Positions 1-8,349 of a DNA stretch of 64,000 nt are shown piece by piece. Position 1 is the first letter of the stretch. Every line of letters starts with the position of its first letter. Source of the stretch: Gemmatimonadaceae bacterium (lineage in GTDB: Bacteria > Gemmatimonadota > Gemmatimonadetes > Gemmatimonadales > Gemmatimonadaceae); contig JAICLZ010000006.1 in NCBI GenBank assembly GCA_025929535.1, positions 22,134 through 86,133 of the forward strand. The letters run 5' to 3'. The notes under the pieces are model-generated. The model was not told the origin of the DNA. It worked only from the letters and a program-made list of their open reading frames with translations, and ran no database searches. The translations under genes and the position numbers were made by a program.

Positions 1-1510
1 CGCGCAGTCACCGGGCACGCTGGCCGAGCGCGTTCAGCGCATCGTCGATCGTCCGGAGTTCAAGCGTGCGATCTTCGGCATCGAGTTCTACTCGCTGGAT
101 TCGTCGAAGCCGATCTACACGCTGAACGCGGAGAAGCTGTTCGTTCCGGGCTCCACGACGAAGCTGCTCACCATGGGAACCGCGCTCGAGCTCATCGGGG
201 CGGACTACCGGTTTCACACGCGGGTGTACCGCACGGGCAGCGTGGACAACAGCGGCACCCTGCACGGTGATCTGATCCTCGTGGCGAGCGGCGATCCCAA
301 CCTCTCGGCGCGCGTGCGCCCCGACGGAACGCTGGCGTTCGAGAACGAGGATCACGCGTACGACAGCGATGTGCACACGCGCGCGGTGCCCGGCGATCCG
401 CTGCTCATCATCCGCAAGCTCGCGGGACAGGTGGCCGCGCACGGGATCAAGCGCGTCGACGGCCGCGTGCTCGTGGATGCGACGCTCTTCAAGGGAGGCG
501 ATCGCGAGCTCGGGACGGATGTCGTGATGTCGCCGATCGTGGTGAACGACAATCTCGTCGATCTCATGATCGGGCCGGGCCCCCGGGTCGGTGCCGCGGG
601 GGTGATCACGCCGGCCCCGGTCACGTCCTACCTCCGCATCGTGAACGAGGTCACTTCCGGTGCACCCGGCTCCGCGCCCGCGATCGAGCTCACCGACGAC
701 ACGGCGGATGCAGCGGGGCTGCACACCGTGAAGGTGACGGGCACGGCGCCGGCGGGTGGGCCGGCGATCCTCTACGCGTATCGCGTTCCGGACCCGGCTC
801 GCTTCGCGGAGATCACTTTCGGGGAAGCGCTGCGCGAGCGCGGCGTGCTCGTGCAGCGGACGGGCGCGCCGGGCGCCGTGGACTTCAAGGCGTTGCGCGC
901 ATCGTACGTGCCCGGAAACCAGGTGGCCGAGCACGTGTCGCTCCCGTTGAAGGAGGACGTGAGGATCACGCTGAAGGTGAGCCAGAACCTCCACGCGAGC
1001 ATGATGCCGCGCGTGCTCAAGGCCATCGAGGCGCCCGGTGACACGGGAAAGACCGGCTTCGATCTCGAGCACGACTTCCTGCAGCGCGCGGGACTCGATC
1101 TCACGGGAGCGCAGCAGGCGGACGGCGCGGGCGGCGACGCGCACTTCTCGCCGTCGTTCATGGTGAGCTATCTCGCGTACATGAGCCAGCAGAAGGATTC
1201 GGCGATCTTCCGCGGCGCGCTGCCGGTCCTCGGGAAGGACGGTACGCTGTGGAACATCCAGCCCTCCTCGCCGGCTGCGGGGCACGTGTTCGCGAAGACG
1301 GGGACGTTTGCGGTGTACGATCCGCTGAACAGGCGGCTGCTGATCACGGGGAAGGGGCTGGCGGGCTACATCACGACGGCGGACAACCGGCACCTGGCGT
1401 TCACGGTGTACGTGAACAACGTGTCGGTATCGACGGACCCGGCGGCGGCCACGGAGGTGGTGGGGCAGGCGCTGGGCGAGATCGCGGCGGCGGCGTACGA
1501 CGCGCGGTAG
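1..1510 (+). CDS. dacB: D-alanyl-D-alanine carboxypeptidase/endopeptidase, PBP4 type (5' end cut off by window)
   Basis: The reading frame is open from base 2 (GCG CAG TCA...), so the start lies outside the window and about 502 residues are visible. All three penicilloyl-serine-transferase motifs are seen: SxxK as STTK (visible residues 51-54, after VPG), SxN as SQN (near base 980) and KTG in AKTGTF (near base 1290). The long insert between SxxK and SxN is typical of the DacB/PBP4 (peptidase S13) class, which trims D-Ala from peptidoglycan stem peptides in the periplasm or cuts cross-links. Any signal peptide lies upstream of the window. It ends 30 bp before a promoter that drives the D-amino-acid operon downstream, which could use the D-Ala released; that link is inference. 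Confidence 0.93.
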   Translation, partial: AQSPGTLAERVQRIVDRPEFKRAIFGIEFYSLDSSKPIYTLNAEKLFVPGSTTKLLTMGTALELIGADYRFHTRVYRTGSVDNSGTLHGDLILVASGDPNLSARVRPDGTLAFENEDHAYDSDVHTRAVPGDPLLIIRKLAGQVAAHGIKRVDGRVLVDATLFKGGDRELGTDVVMSPIVVNDNLVDLMIGPGPRVGAAGVITPAPVTSYLRIVNEVTSGAPGSAPAIELTDDTADAAGLHTVKVTGTAPAGGPAILYAYRVPDPARFAEITFGEALRERGVLVQRTGAPGAVDFKALRASYVPGNQVAEHVSLPLKEDVRITLKVSQNLHASMMPRVLKAIEAPGDTGKTGFDLEHDFLQRAGLDLTGAQQADGAGGDAHFSPSFMVSYLAYMSQQKDSAIFRGALPVLGKDGTLWNIQPSSPAAGHVFAKTGTFAVYDPLNRRLLITGKGLAGYITTADNRHLAFTVYVNNVSVSTDPAAATEVVGQALGEIAAAAYDAR

Positions 1511-1521
1511 GCGTCCTGCGG

Positions 1522-1561
1522 TTGCAACGGCGCGTAATTTGGTATACAATGTGGTATACCA
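1522..1561 (+). promoter_or_regulatory. sigma-70-type promoter with overlapping TGGTATAC palindrome (putative operator)
   Basis: A -35 TTGCAA (1522-1527) and -10 TACAAT (1545-1550) are separated by exactly 17 bp. A perfect 10-bp palindrome TGGTATACCA (1552-1561) lies where transcription would start, and a second near-copy TGGTATACAA (1540-1549) covers the -10. Two such sites with a 12-bp centre-to-centre spacing over a promoter look like an operator; TNGTATACNA-like palindromes are common for GntR-family repressors (family knowledge; no such regulator is in the window). It would control the 1641-4851 operon. Confidence 0.6.
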
Positions 1562-1640
1562 CACCGCGCCGAACACCCTCAACCCCAGCAGTCGCGATGA
1601 CGCCACCAGCCTCGATGCCAGCCCGGCCCGGCGCCCGGAC

Positions 1641-2510
1641 ATGACGAGCCCCGCCACGGGTGCACCCGCACCGGCTGCGGCGTCGGGCGACGGCATCTCC
1701 ATTCGCCGCGTTCGCACCAACGAGGAATACGATGCCTGCGTGCGCATGCAGCACGCTATCTGGGGCGAGGACTTCACCGAGTCCGTTCCCGCCACCATCC
1801 TCAAGGTCACCCAGCAGATCGGCGGCGTCACCGCCGGCGCGTTCGACGCCAGCGGGCGCCTGCTCGGCTTCGTGTTCGGCATGATGGGATCCATGGACGG
1901 AAAGCTCGTCCACTGGTCGGACATGCTCGCCGTGCACCACGACGCACGCAACAAGGGGCTCGGGCGCCGACTCAAGCTCTTTCAGCGCGAGCTCCTCCGG
2001 CCGCTGGGTGTCGAGCGCATGTTCTGGACCTACGATCCGCTGGTCGCGAAGAACGCCTTTCTCAACATCGTACGGCTGGGCGCGCGCCCGACCGAGTACG
2101 TCGTCGACATGTACGGCTCGGACACGCACAGCGCCCTGCACAGCGGGCTCGGTACCGACCGCTTCATCGTGGCGTGGGATCTCACGAAGGACGGCGGCGC
2201 GAACACGCCATCCGAGGCGGAGCGCGAAACCGCGGCACTGAAGGCGCCGGTCGCGAACGCGCTCGCGACGGGCGATGGCGGTGACGCAAGTCCGCCGGCG
2301 GAGCTCCCCGACGCGGACATCGTTCGCGTCGAGGTGCCGGCCGACGTGGACGCGGTGATCGCGCGCGACATCTCCGCTGCGGCCACCCTGCGGGCGAGCA
2401 CGCGCCGCATCTTCACGCACTACATGGATCGGGACTACCGCGTGTCGGGCTTCTCGCACCTGACGCCCGACAACCGCTACTTCTACATTCTCTCACGGAA
2501 CGGCTCCTGA
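1641..2510 (+). CDS. GNAT-family acyltransferase (COG3375-like), candidate D-amino acid N-succinyltransferase
   Basis: This 289-residue protein has a GNAT fold in its first two thirds (residues from about ISIRRVRTNEEYDAC) and a C-terminal alpha/beta extension as in the COG3375 group. The acyl-CoA-binding region is seen as VHHDARNKGLGRRLKLFQ. The pattern LGTDRFIVAWDL is typical of COG3375 proteins that accompany racemases of the NSAR/OSBS family. ATG 1641 was chosen because an upstream in-frame TTG (1539) falls inside the promoter. Its stop overlaps the next start by 1 nt (TGATG), so the two are probably translationally coupled. Succinyl transfer to D-amino acids is inferred from operon context; acetyl or another acyl donor is possible. 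Confidence 0.82.
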   Translation: MTSPATGAPAPAAASGDGISIRRVRTNEEYDACVRMQHAIWGEDFTESVPATILKVTQQIGGVTAGAFDASGRLLGFVFGMMGSMDGKLVHWSDMLAVHHDARNKGLGRRLKLFQRELLRPLGVERMFWTYDPLVAKNAFLNIVRLGARPTEYVVDMYGSDTHSALHSGLGTDRFIVAWDLTKDGGANTPSEAERETAALKAPVANALATGDGGDASPPAELPDADIVRVEVPADVDAVIARDISAAATLRASTRRIFTHYMDRDYRVSGFSHLTPDNRYFYILSRNGS

Positions 2511-3634
2511 TGATCAGGCTCGAAGAGATCACCCTGCGCGAGATTCGCCTTCCGCTCAAGGAGCCGTTCCGGATCTCGTCCGGGCTGGTGACGGAGCGCC
2601 GCATCATGCTCCTCCATCTGCGTGACGCGGATGGCACGGAGGTGTGGAGCGAGTGCGTGGCCGGCGAGACGCCGAACTACACGGCCGAGACGATCGACAC
2701 GGCGTGGTATTCCATCTGCGAGTACGTTGCGCCGCGGGTGCTCGGGATCCCGTTCGCGCATCCGTCCGACGTGCACCCCGCGCTCGAGCACAACTTTCGC
2801 GGGCACAACATGGCGAAGGCCGCCATCGAGATGGGTGCGTGGGCGCTCTGCGCCCAGCGCGATGGCGTCTCGCTCTCGCGCCTGCTCGGCGGCACGCGCG
2901 CCGGCATCGAGACAGGCATCTCGATCGGTATCCAGAGCTCGCCCGCGGCACTCGTCGAGCGCGCCGGTCGCGCGATCGCGGAGGGCTACCACAAGATCAA
3001 GCTCAAGATCGAGCCGGGGCACGACGTCGAGTTCGTGCGCGCGGTTCGCCGCGCGTTCCCCGACGCTCCACTCATGGCGGATGCGAACAACGCCTTCACG
3101 CTCCGCGAGACCGACCGGCTGCGGGAGCTCGACGAGTTCAATCTCATCATGATCGAGCAGCCGCTCGCCTTCGACGACATCATTCGGCACGCCCAGCTCC
3201 AGCGCGTGCTCAAGACGCCGATCTGTCTCGATGAGTCGATCACGAGCGTCGAGAAGGCGGAAGACATGATCTCCATGGGTGCCGGCCGCATCATCAACAT
3301 CAAGCCCGGCCGGGTGGGTGGCTTCACACAATCGCGCGCAATTCACGATCTCTGCGTGGCCAACGGAATTCCCGTGTGGTGCGGGGGCATGCTCGAGAGC
3401 GGCGTTGGCCGCTCGTACAACGTCGCGCTCGCGTCGCTGCCCGGCTTCACCATCCCGGGCGACCTCAGCCCGAGCGCGAGATACTGGACGGAGGATGTCG
3501 TCACGCCGGAGTGGACGATGAGCGAGGACGGGATCGTGCGCGTGCCGGTCGACCAGGCGGGAATCGGAGTCGATGTGAACGTCGCCCGCGTCGACAATCT
3601 CACCGTGCGCACACAGTCGCTTCGCGCGCAGTGA
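2510..3634 (+). CDS. Enolase-superfamily N-succinylamino acid racemase / o-succinylbenzoate synthase family
   Basis: 374 residues with the complete catalytic set of the MLE subgroup: KLK at residues 164-166, metal ligands D191 (ADANN), E216 (IEQP) and D241 (LDES), and the second base K265 in NIKPGR. R268, three residues after that Lys, corresponds to the second-shell Arg linked to racemase activity in the Amycolatopsis enzyme (known of the family). OSBS and NSAR activities cannot be separated by motif alone. No menaquinone gene is nearby, while a GNAT acyltransferase precedes and an M20 deacylase follows with overlapping codons, which favours racemisation of N-succinyl amino acids. It is a cytoplasmic, Mg-dependent enzyme. 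The start overlaps the GNAT stop by 1 nt. Confidence 0.9.
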   Translation: MIRLEEITLREIRLPLKEPFRISSGLVTERRIMLLHLRDADGTEVWSECVAGETPNYTAETIDTAWYSICEYVAPRVLGIPFAHPSDVHPALEHNFRGHNMAKAAIEMGAWALCAQRDGVSLSRLLGGTRAGIETGISIGIQSSPAALVERAGRAIAEGYHKIKLKIEPGHDVEFVRAVRRAFPDAPLMADANNAFTLRETDRLRELDEFNLIMIEQPLAFDDIIRHAQLQRVLKTPICLDESITSVEKAEDMISMGAGRIINIKPGRVGGFTQSRAIHDLCVANGIPVWCGGMLESGVGRSYNVALASLPGFTIPGDLSPSARYWTEDVVTPEWTMSEDGIVRVPVDQAGIGVDVNVARVDNLTVRTQSLRAQ

Positions 3635-4851
3635 CGCTCGCCGCCGCCGACTTCGCCGTCCCGCCGGACGTCCAGAGCCACTTCTCGCTCGACGATGCGC
3701 GGCGGCTCGTGGAGCTGCGGCGCGAGCTCCACAGGCATCCGGAGCTCTCGTGGCAGGAGACCGAGACCGCTGCGACGCTCGCCGCTGCGCTTACGTCGTT
3801 CGGGATCACGGATGTCGCCCGTGTCGCAGGCACGGGGCTCGTCGCACGCATCCCGGGCCGCGATCGCTCCGCGCCCGTCGTCGCGCTGCGTGGCGACATC
3901 GACGCGCTTCCGATCGCCGAGAGCACGGGACTCCCGTTCACCTCGGAGCACGCGGGTGTGATGCACGCCTGCGGCCACGACGTGCATGCGTCGTGGGCCG
4001 TTGCGGCCGCGCGCCTGCTGCTCGCGAAACCGGCGACGGGAGACGTGCTCGTCGTCTTTCAACCGGCGGAAGAAGTGGGCGACGGCGCGCGCGCCGTCAT
4101 CGAGAGTGGCGCGCTGGCGAACGTCGCCGCGATCTTCGGCGGACACGTCGATCGCCGATTCGAGGTGGGACAGGTCGTGGCACAGGCGGGCGCGCTCGCG
4201 GCATCGACGGATACGTTCGAGGTGGAGATCCTGGGCGCCGGCGCGCACGGCGCGCGTCCGCACGAATCCGCGGATCCCATCGTTGCGGCTGCGGCGATCG
4301 TGACGGCGCTGCAGACGCTGGTGTCGCGGCGCCTCGACCCGGCGCACCCCGGCGTGGTGACCGTCGGCACGATCAACGCCGGTACCGCATCCAACATCAT
4401 CCCCGATCGCGCGCGGCTCTCGGGAACGATACGGGCAACGACCGTCGCCGCACGCACGCTCCTCACGCGCGAGCTGGTGCGCATGGTGAGCGATGTCGCG
4501 AAGGCGTACGGGGTGACCGCCGCGACCTCGCTCAGCAGCGGCACGCCGCCGATCGTGAATCCCGAGCGCATGGCCTCCATTGCCGCGAACGCCGTGACGC
4601 GCGTGCTCGGCGACGCCGCGCTCGTGCCGCTCGGTACGACCAACATGGGTGGCGAGGACTTCGCCGTGTACATGGAGAGCATTCCCGGATGCTTCATGCG
4701 CATTGGCGCGCGCGAGCCCGGCGGCCGCGTGATCGCGGCGCATTCGCCCGGCTACTACGCCGCGGAGGGAGCGCTCTTCATCGGCGCCGCGGTGCTCGCC
4801 GAATGCGCGCGATCGGCCTCCGCGATGCTCGCCGCCGAGCGCTCGCCCTAG
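3631..4851 (+). CDS. M20-family amidohydrolase, candidate N-succinyl-L-amino acid desuccinylase
   Basis: 406 residues from a GTG start whose last bases overlap the upstream stop (GTGA), replacing a much longer frame that would run through the racemase. Metal and catalytic motifs of the M20D (AmhX/HipO) group are present: HACGHDVH at 112-119, QPAEE at 144-148, GGHVD near 170 and MGGEDFA near 345; the Ala-Gly-rich lid domain (GAHGARPHE) lies between. These enzymes cleave N-acyl amino acids in the cytoplasm. As third gene of an acyltransferase-racemase-deacylase operon it would release the L-amino acid and make the conversion irreversible. Its TAG stop shares the palindrome CTAG with the convergent flavin reductase gene. 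Confidence 0.88.
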   Translation: MTLAAADFAVPPDVQSHFSLDDARRLVELRRELHRHPELSWQETETAATLAAALTSFGITDVARVAGTGLVARIPGRDRSAPVVALRGDIDALPIAESTGLPFTSEHAGVMHACGHDVHASWAVAAARLLLAKPATGDVLVVFQPAEEVGDGARAVIESGALANVAAIFGGHVDRRFEVGQVVAQAGALAASTDTFEVEILGAGAHGARPHESADPIVAAAAIVTALQTLVSRRLDPAHPGVVTVGTINAGTASNIIPDRARLSGTIRATTVAARTLLTRELVRMVSDVAKAYGVTAATSLSSGTPPIVNPERMASIAANAVTRVLGDAALVPLGTTNMGGEDFAVYMESIPGCFMRIGAREPGGRVIAAHSPGYYAAEGALFIGAAVLAECARSASAMLAAERSP

Positions 4852-5417
4852 GCTCGATCCTCGATCGCGACGACGAAGGCGTCGAGGGCGCCGCGCAACA
4901 TCCGCGCGAGCTCCGGATCTGCCGCGATCGCGGCGGCGCTGGCCGACGCACCCGGAATGGGAACCGCAAGCGATGCCTCGCTCACGAAACGCGCATTCAT
5001 CGTCGTGAGGATCTCGCGCAGCTGTGCCGGCGCGTACGCCGACATCGTCGACGCACCGAGCAGCGCCACCGGCTTGCCCGGAAAGGTGGTGCTGCTCACG
5101 AGCCAGTCGAGCGCGTTCTTGAGCACACCGGGAATGCCATGCGCGTACTCCGGGCTCGAGATGAGCACCCCATCGGCCTCGCCCACGCGGTCGCGCCAGC
5201 GACGCGCCGCGGGCGGCAGCGTGGCTCCATCCACCGTGTCGAGATCGGGATTGAAGTGGGGCAGCGCTGCGAGCGACCAATCGAGCGCGATCCGCGTGCC
5301 CTCGGGAGCGAGGAGCTGCGCAGCCTCGAGCAGCGCCCGGTTCTTCGACTCCGCTCGAAGACTTCCCGAAATGGCGAGAATGTGCAATGCACGCTCCACG
5401 CGTGGATCACTGCTCAC
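4848..5417 (-). CDS. NADPH-dependent FMN reductase family protein
   Basis: 189 residues with the flavodoxin-like phosphate loop GSLRAESKN (18-26) and the conserved SSPEYAHGIPG segment of the ArsH/ChrR/azoreductase-like FMN reductases. The GTG start at 5417 overlaps the stop of the upstream DUF1697 gene (GTGA), so the two form a coupled operon. Such enzymes transfer electrons from NAD(P)H via FMN to quinones, azo dyes or metals; the substrate cannot be read from sequence. The gene ends tail-to-tail with the M20 gene, both stops lying in one CTAG. Confidence 0.87.
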   Translation of the reverse strand: MSSDPRVERALHILAISGSLRAESKNRALLEAAQLLAPEGTRIALDWSLAALPHFNPDLDTVDGATLPPAARRWRDRVGEADGVLISSPEYAHGIPGVLKNALDWLVSSTTFPGKPVALLGASTMSAYAPAQLREILTTMNARFVSEASLAVPIPGASASAAAIAADPELARMLRGALDAFVVAIEDRA

Positions 5418-5968
5418 ACCCGAGCCGCGGGTCCGGACTGCGTGAGCGCCTGGAGCTTCCGCATCGTCGCCCAGTTGCGGCTCGTGCCCGCGCTGCCCAC
5501 CACCTTCCCCAGTGCGAGCACCGCCTTGCTCTCGTTGATGCCGTTCGCGCACCACAGGTACGCTGCACGCGACCCGAGGCTCAGCCGCTCGGTCCCCCAG
5601 CTCTGCGCGACGAGCGCCTCGATGCCGGCGCGGCTCGCGTCGTTCGCGAGCACGGTGACGAGAAAGCGCGCGGGGCTCACGTCGCACTCCGGCAGCGGAT
5701 TCTCGGCCATGATCGCATCGAGCTCGCCCGCCGTGATCACCAGCACGCGCGACTCGACGCCGAGTCGCGCTGCGATCTCCTTCTCGATGCGGGCGGCGGC
5801 TCCGGGATCTGCCCGCGGCGCCGAGAACACGATGTTCCCGCTGTTCAGAAGCGTGTGCACGTGGCCATAGCCCAGCGACTCGCAGAGCGCGCGAAGCTGG
5901 GCCATCGCCACACGCTTGGCCTTTCCCACGTTGATGCCGCGCAGGAGCGCGACGTGCATCACCGGCAT
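5414..5968 (-). CDS. DUF1697 family protein
   Basis: 184 residues beginning MPVMHVALLRGINVGK, the hallmark N-terminus of DUF1697; this fixes the start at 5968 although the frame continues upstream. Further family features are the LNSGNIVFS segment near residue 43 and the C-terminal ALTQ helix. The biochemical role of DUF1697 is unknown. It overlaps the downstream FMN reductase by 4 nt. No Shine-Dalgarno sequence is evident, and the 160 bp up to the divergent membrane protein gene must hold both promoters. Confidence 0.82.
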   Translation of the reverse strand: MPVMHVALLRGINVGKAKRVAMAQLRALCESLGYGHVHTLLNSGNIVFSAPRADPGAAARIEKEIAARLGVESRVLVITAGELDAIMAENPLPECDVSPARFLVTVLANDASRAGIEALVAQSWGTERLSLGSRAAYLWCANGINESKAVLALGKVVGSAGTSRNWATMRKLQALTQSGPAARV

Positions 5969-6129
5969 GGTCGCTCGTGGTGCCACGCACATTCTCCGTT
6001 CCACGTTCACTGCATGTCCCGACCGATAAAGCTACGCTTTCGGGAGCGGCGGTATCATTCCCACGGTAGCGCGTGGCGCAAGGATCGCGTTGATTGCCGA
6101 CAGCTCTCCTCACTCACGTTTGCCGCACC

Positions 6130-6810
6130 ATGAAAGCGCCCACGAAACCGGAAGCCGAGCGACCGTTACGAGCGGAGCCGCGCTGGACCGCTGCGCTGGC
6201 GATGCTCGCGGCCGCGGCAATGCCGTTCGCCCTGCCGCGCTCGCTCAGCGTGCTTCCGCAGTGGATCGTTGCAACTCTCGTGTGTGCGCTCCTGCTTGCC
6301 GCTGTGGTCACGCACTACATTCATCAACCGCGCCTGAATGAGCTGTTCGGCTACTCGGTTCTGCTCGTGCTGACGATCGCGCAGATCTATTCGCTCGGGA
6401 CGCTCATCTCCGCGCTTCCTCGCCACGTGGAGCTCGCGAAGCGGCTGCTCGAGTCTGCGGCGGTGCTCTGGGTGACGAACGTGATTCTCTTCGCGGCATG
6501 GTACTGGCGACTCGATGCCGGCGGGCCGAATGCGCGCGATGTCCGGGCGGCACACATCTCGGGAGCATTTCTCTTTCCGCAGATGGCGATCATCGCTCCG
6601 GGCACCGACGGCAAATCGATGGCCGAGGTTGAGAAGTGGCGGCCGCAGTTCGTCGACTACCTCGCGCTCTCGTTCTACACGGCGACGGCGTTCTCGCCCA
6701 CCGATGTGCCAGTCCTCTCGCGCTGGGCGAAGCTGATGATGATGGTGCAGGCAATCATGTCACTGGCGACCGTCGCCCTGCTCGCGGCGCGTGCCGTCAA
6801 CATTTTGTGA
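6130..6810 (+). CDS. Multi-pass membrane protein of unknown function
   Basis: 226 residues with about six hydrophobic segments. The C-terminus (residues about 175-226: ALSFYTATAFSPTDVPVLS, then RWAKLMMMVQAI) resembles a conserved uncharacterised family in which an F-x-x-x-TAFSPTD turn precedes two helices, reminiscent of the pore-helix region of two-TM ion channels. ATG 6130 was preferred to an upstream in-frame TTG (6094); neither has a good Shine-Dalgarno sequence. It ends 8 bp before fabF and may be cotranscribed. Function not assigned. Confidence 0.72.
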   Translation: MKAPTKPEAERPLRAEPRWTAALAMLAAAAMPFALPRSLSVLPQWIVATLVCALLLAAVVTHYIHQPRLNELFGYSVLLVLTIAQIYSLGTLISALPRHVELAKRLLESAAVLWVTNVILFAAWYWRLDAGGPNARDVRAAHISGAFLFPQMAIIAPGTDGKSMAEVEKWRPQFVDYLALSFYTATAFSPTDVPVLSRWAKLMMMVQAIMSLATVALLAARAVNIL

Positions 6811-6818
6811 GTGCAGCC

Positions 6819-8243
6819 ATGCCGACTACCAGCGGTTCCGCGAGTCCAACGGAGGCGACCGAGCGGTCCCAGTCGCCGTTCACCGAAGCACGACGCCATC
6901 GCGTGGTGATCACCGGGCTCGGTGCCATCACGCCGCTGGCGTTGTCGGTGCCCGGGCTCTGGCGCGCCATGCTCGAAGGGACGAGCGGCGCCGCGCCCAT
7001 CTCGAGCTTCGATGCGTCCGGCCACGATACGACCTTCGCCTGCGAGATCAAGGGATTCGACGCGCGCGACTTCATGGATCGCAAGCTCGCCAACCGTCTC
7101 GATCCCGTGTGCCATTACGCACTCGCTGCTGCGGATGAAGCACTCCGCGACGCGGGCCTCGACGCGGCCACACTCACCGACTCGCAGCGCGACCGCATCG
7201 GCGTCGTCTTCGGATCCGGAATTGGCGGCATTCAGACATTCCAGGAGCAGAGCGCAGCCTTCATTCGCGGCGGCCCGAAGCGCGTGTCGCCGTTCTTCAT
7301 CCCGATGCTGATCCCCGACATGGTGCCGGGGATCATCTCCATCGAGTACGGGCTGCGCGGGCCCAATCACGCGGTCGTCACCGCGTGCGCCACGGGCAAC
7401 CACAACATCGCGGATGCGGCGCTGCTCATTCGCGATGGCCAGGCCGACGCGATCGTCTGTGGCGGAAGCGAGGCGGCGATCTGCGAGATCGGCGTCGCGG
7501 GATTCTCCGCGATGAAGGCGCTCTCCACGCGCAACGATTCTCCCGCCACCGCGTCCCGCCCCTTCGATGCCACGCGCGAGGGCTTCGTCATGGGCGATGG
7601 TGCAGGGGCGCTGATTCTCGAATCGCTCGAGCACGCGCTCGCGCGTGGCGCGCGCATCTACGCCGAGGTGCTCGGCGTGGGCGCATCCGCGGATGCGCAC
7701 CACATCACCGCGCCGCACCCGGAGGGGATGGGCGCACGCCTGGCGATGCAGCGCGCGCTCGCGCAGGCAGGGCTCCGCGCGGAAGATGTCGACACGATCA
7801 ACATGCACGGGACGTCCACGCCTCTTGGCGATGCCGCCGAGAGCCATGCGATCCGAAAGGTGTTCGGCGCCCATGCGGATGCGCTGACCTCGACATCCAC
7901 GAAGAGCATGACCGGTCACCTGCTCGGCGCCGCCGGCGCGGTGGAGGCGATTGCGAGCGTGCTCGCCATCACCGACGGCATCGTGCCGCCCACGATCAAC
8001 TTCAGCGTGCCCGATCCCGCGTGCGACCTGCGCTACGCGTTCAACGTGCCCGAGCGGCGCGCGATACGCGTGGCGATCAGCAACGCGTTCGGCTTCGGCG
8101 GCCACAACACGTGTGCGGTGTTCGCGGCGTACGACGGACCGGGCGAGCATCGCGGATCGATGTCGACCGCGGGCACGCCGCCGCATCCGCACGCGGCGCC
8201 GCACACGCCTCCCAGCGCAACGACGCCGGGAAGCGCGTGGTGA
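6819..8243 (+). CDS. fabF: 3-oxoacyl-ACP synthase II (beta-ketoacyl-ACP synthase)
   Basis: 474 residues with the full KAS II catalytic triad: C190 (TACATGNHN), H330 (NMHGTSTPLGD) and H367 (STKSMTGHLLGAAGA, with K362). It elongates acyl-ACP with malonyl-ACP in fatty acid synthesis. The start at 6819 gives a 25-residue lead before the conserved VVITGLGAITPL. The thiolase fold ends about residue 440, and a 30-odd-residue Pro/His/Thr-rich tail (containing PPHPHAAPHTPPS) follows that normal FabF lacks. No acpP, fabG or fabD lies nearby, so this may be a stand-alone or secondary KAS II. Confidence 0.93.
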   Translation: MPTTSGSASPTEATERSQSPFTEARRHRVVITGLGAITPLALSVPGLWRAMLEGTSGAAPISSFDASGHDTTFACEIKGFDARDFMDRKLANRLDPVCHYALAAADEALRDAGLDAATLTDSQRDRIGVVFGSGIGGIQTFQEQSAAFIRGGPKRVSPFFIPMLIPDMVPGIISIEYGLRGPNHAVVTACATGNHNIADAALLIRDGQADAIVCGGSEAAICEIGVAGFSAMKALSTRNDSPATASRPFDATREGFVMGDGAGALILESLEHALARGARIYAEVLGVGASADAHHITAPHPEGMGARLAMQRALAQAGLRAEDVDTINMHGTSTPLGDAAESHAIRKVFGAHADALTSTSTKSMTGHLLGAAGAVEAIASVLAITDGIVPPTINFSVPDPACDLRYAFNVPERRAIRVAISNAFGFGGHNTCAVFAAYDGPGEHRGSMSTAGTPPHPHAAPHTPPSATTPGSAW

Positions 8244-8349
8244 TCGCTACACGAGTGAGACTGGAGTGCAGCGCAAGACCATGGTCGTGTAGCTTCCACG
8301 TTGACCGCTGTACGCCTCCGCACCACCTCTTCCCATAACGACGACATCG

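Noticed and set aside
3376..3630. Longer N-terminus for the M20 gene starting inside the racemase gene
   Set aside because: It overlaps the racemase for 250 bp in another frame; the GTG at 3631 overlapping its stop is the natural start.
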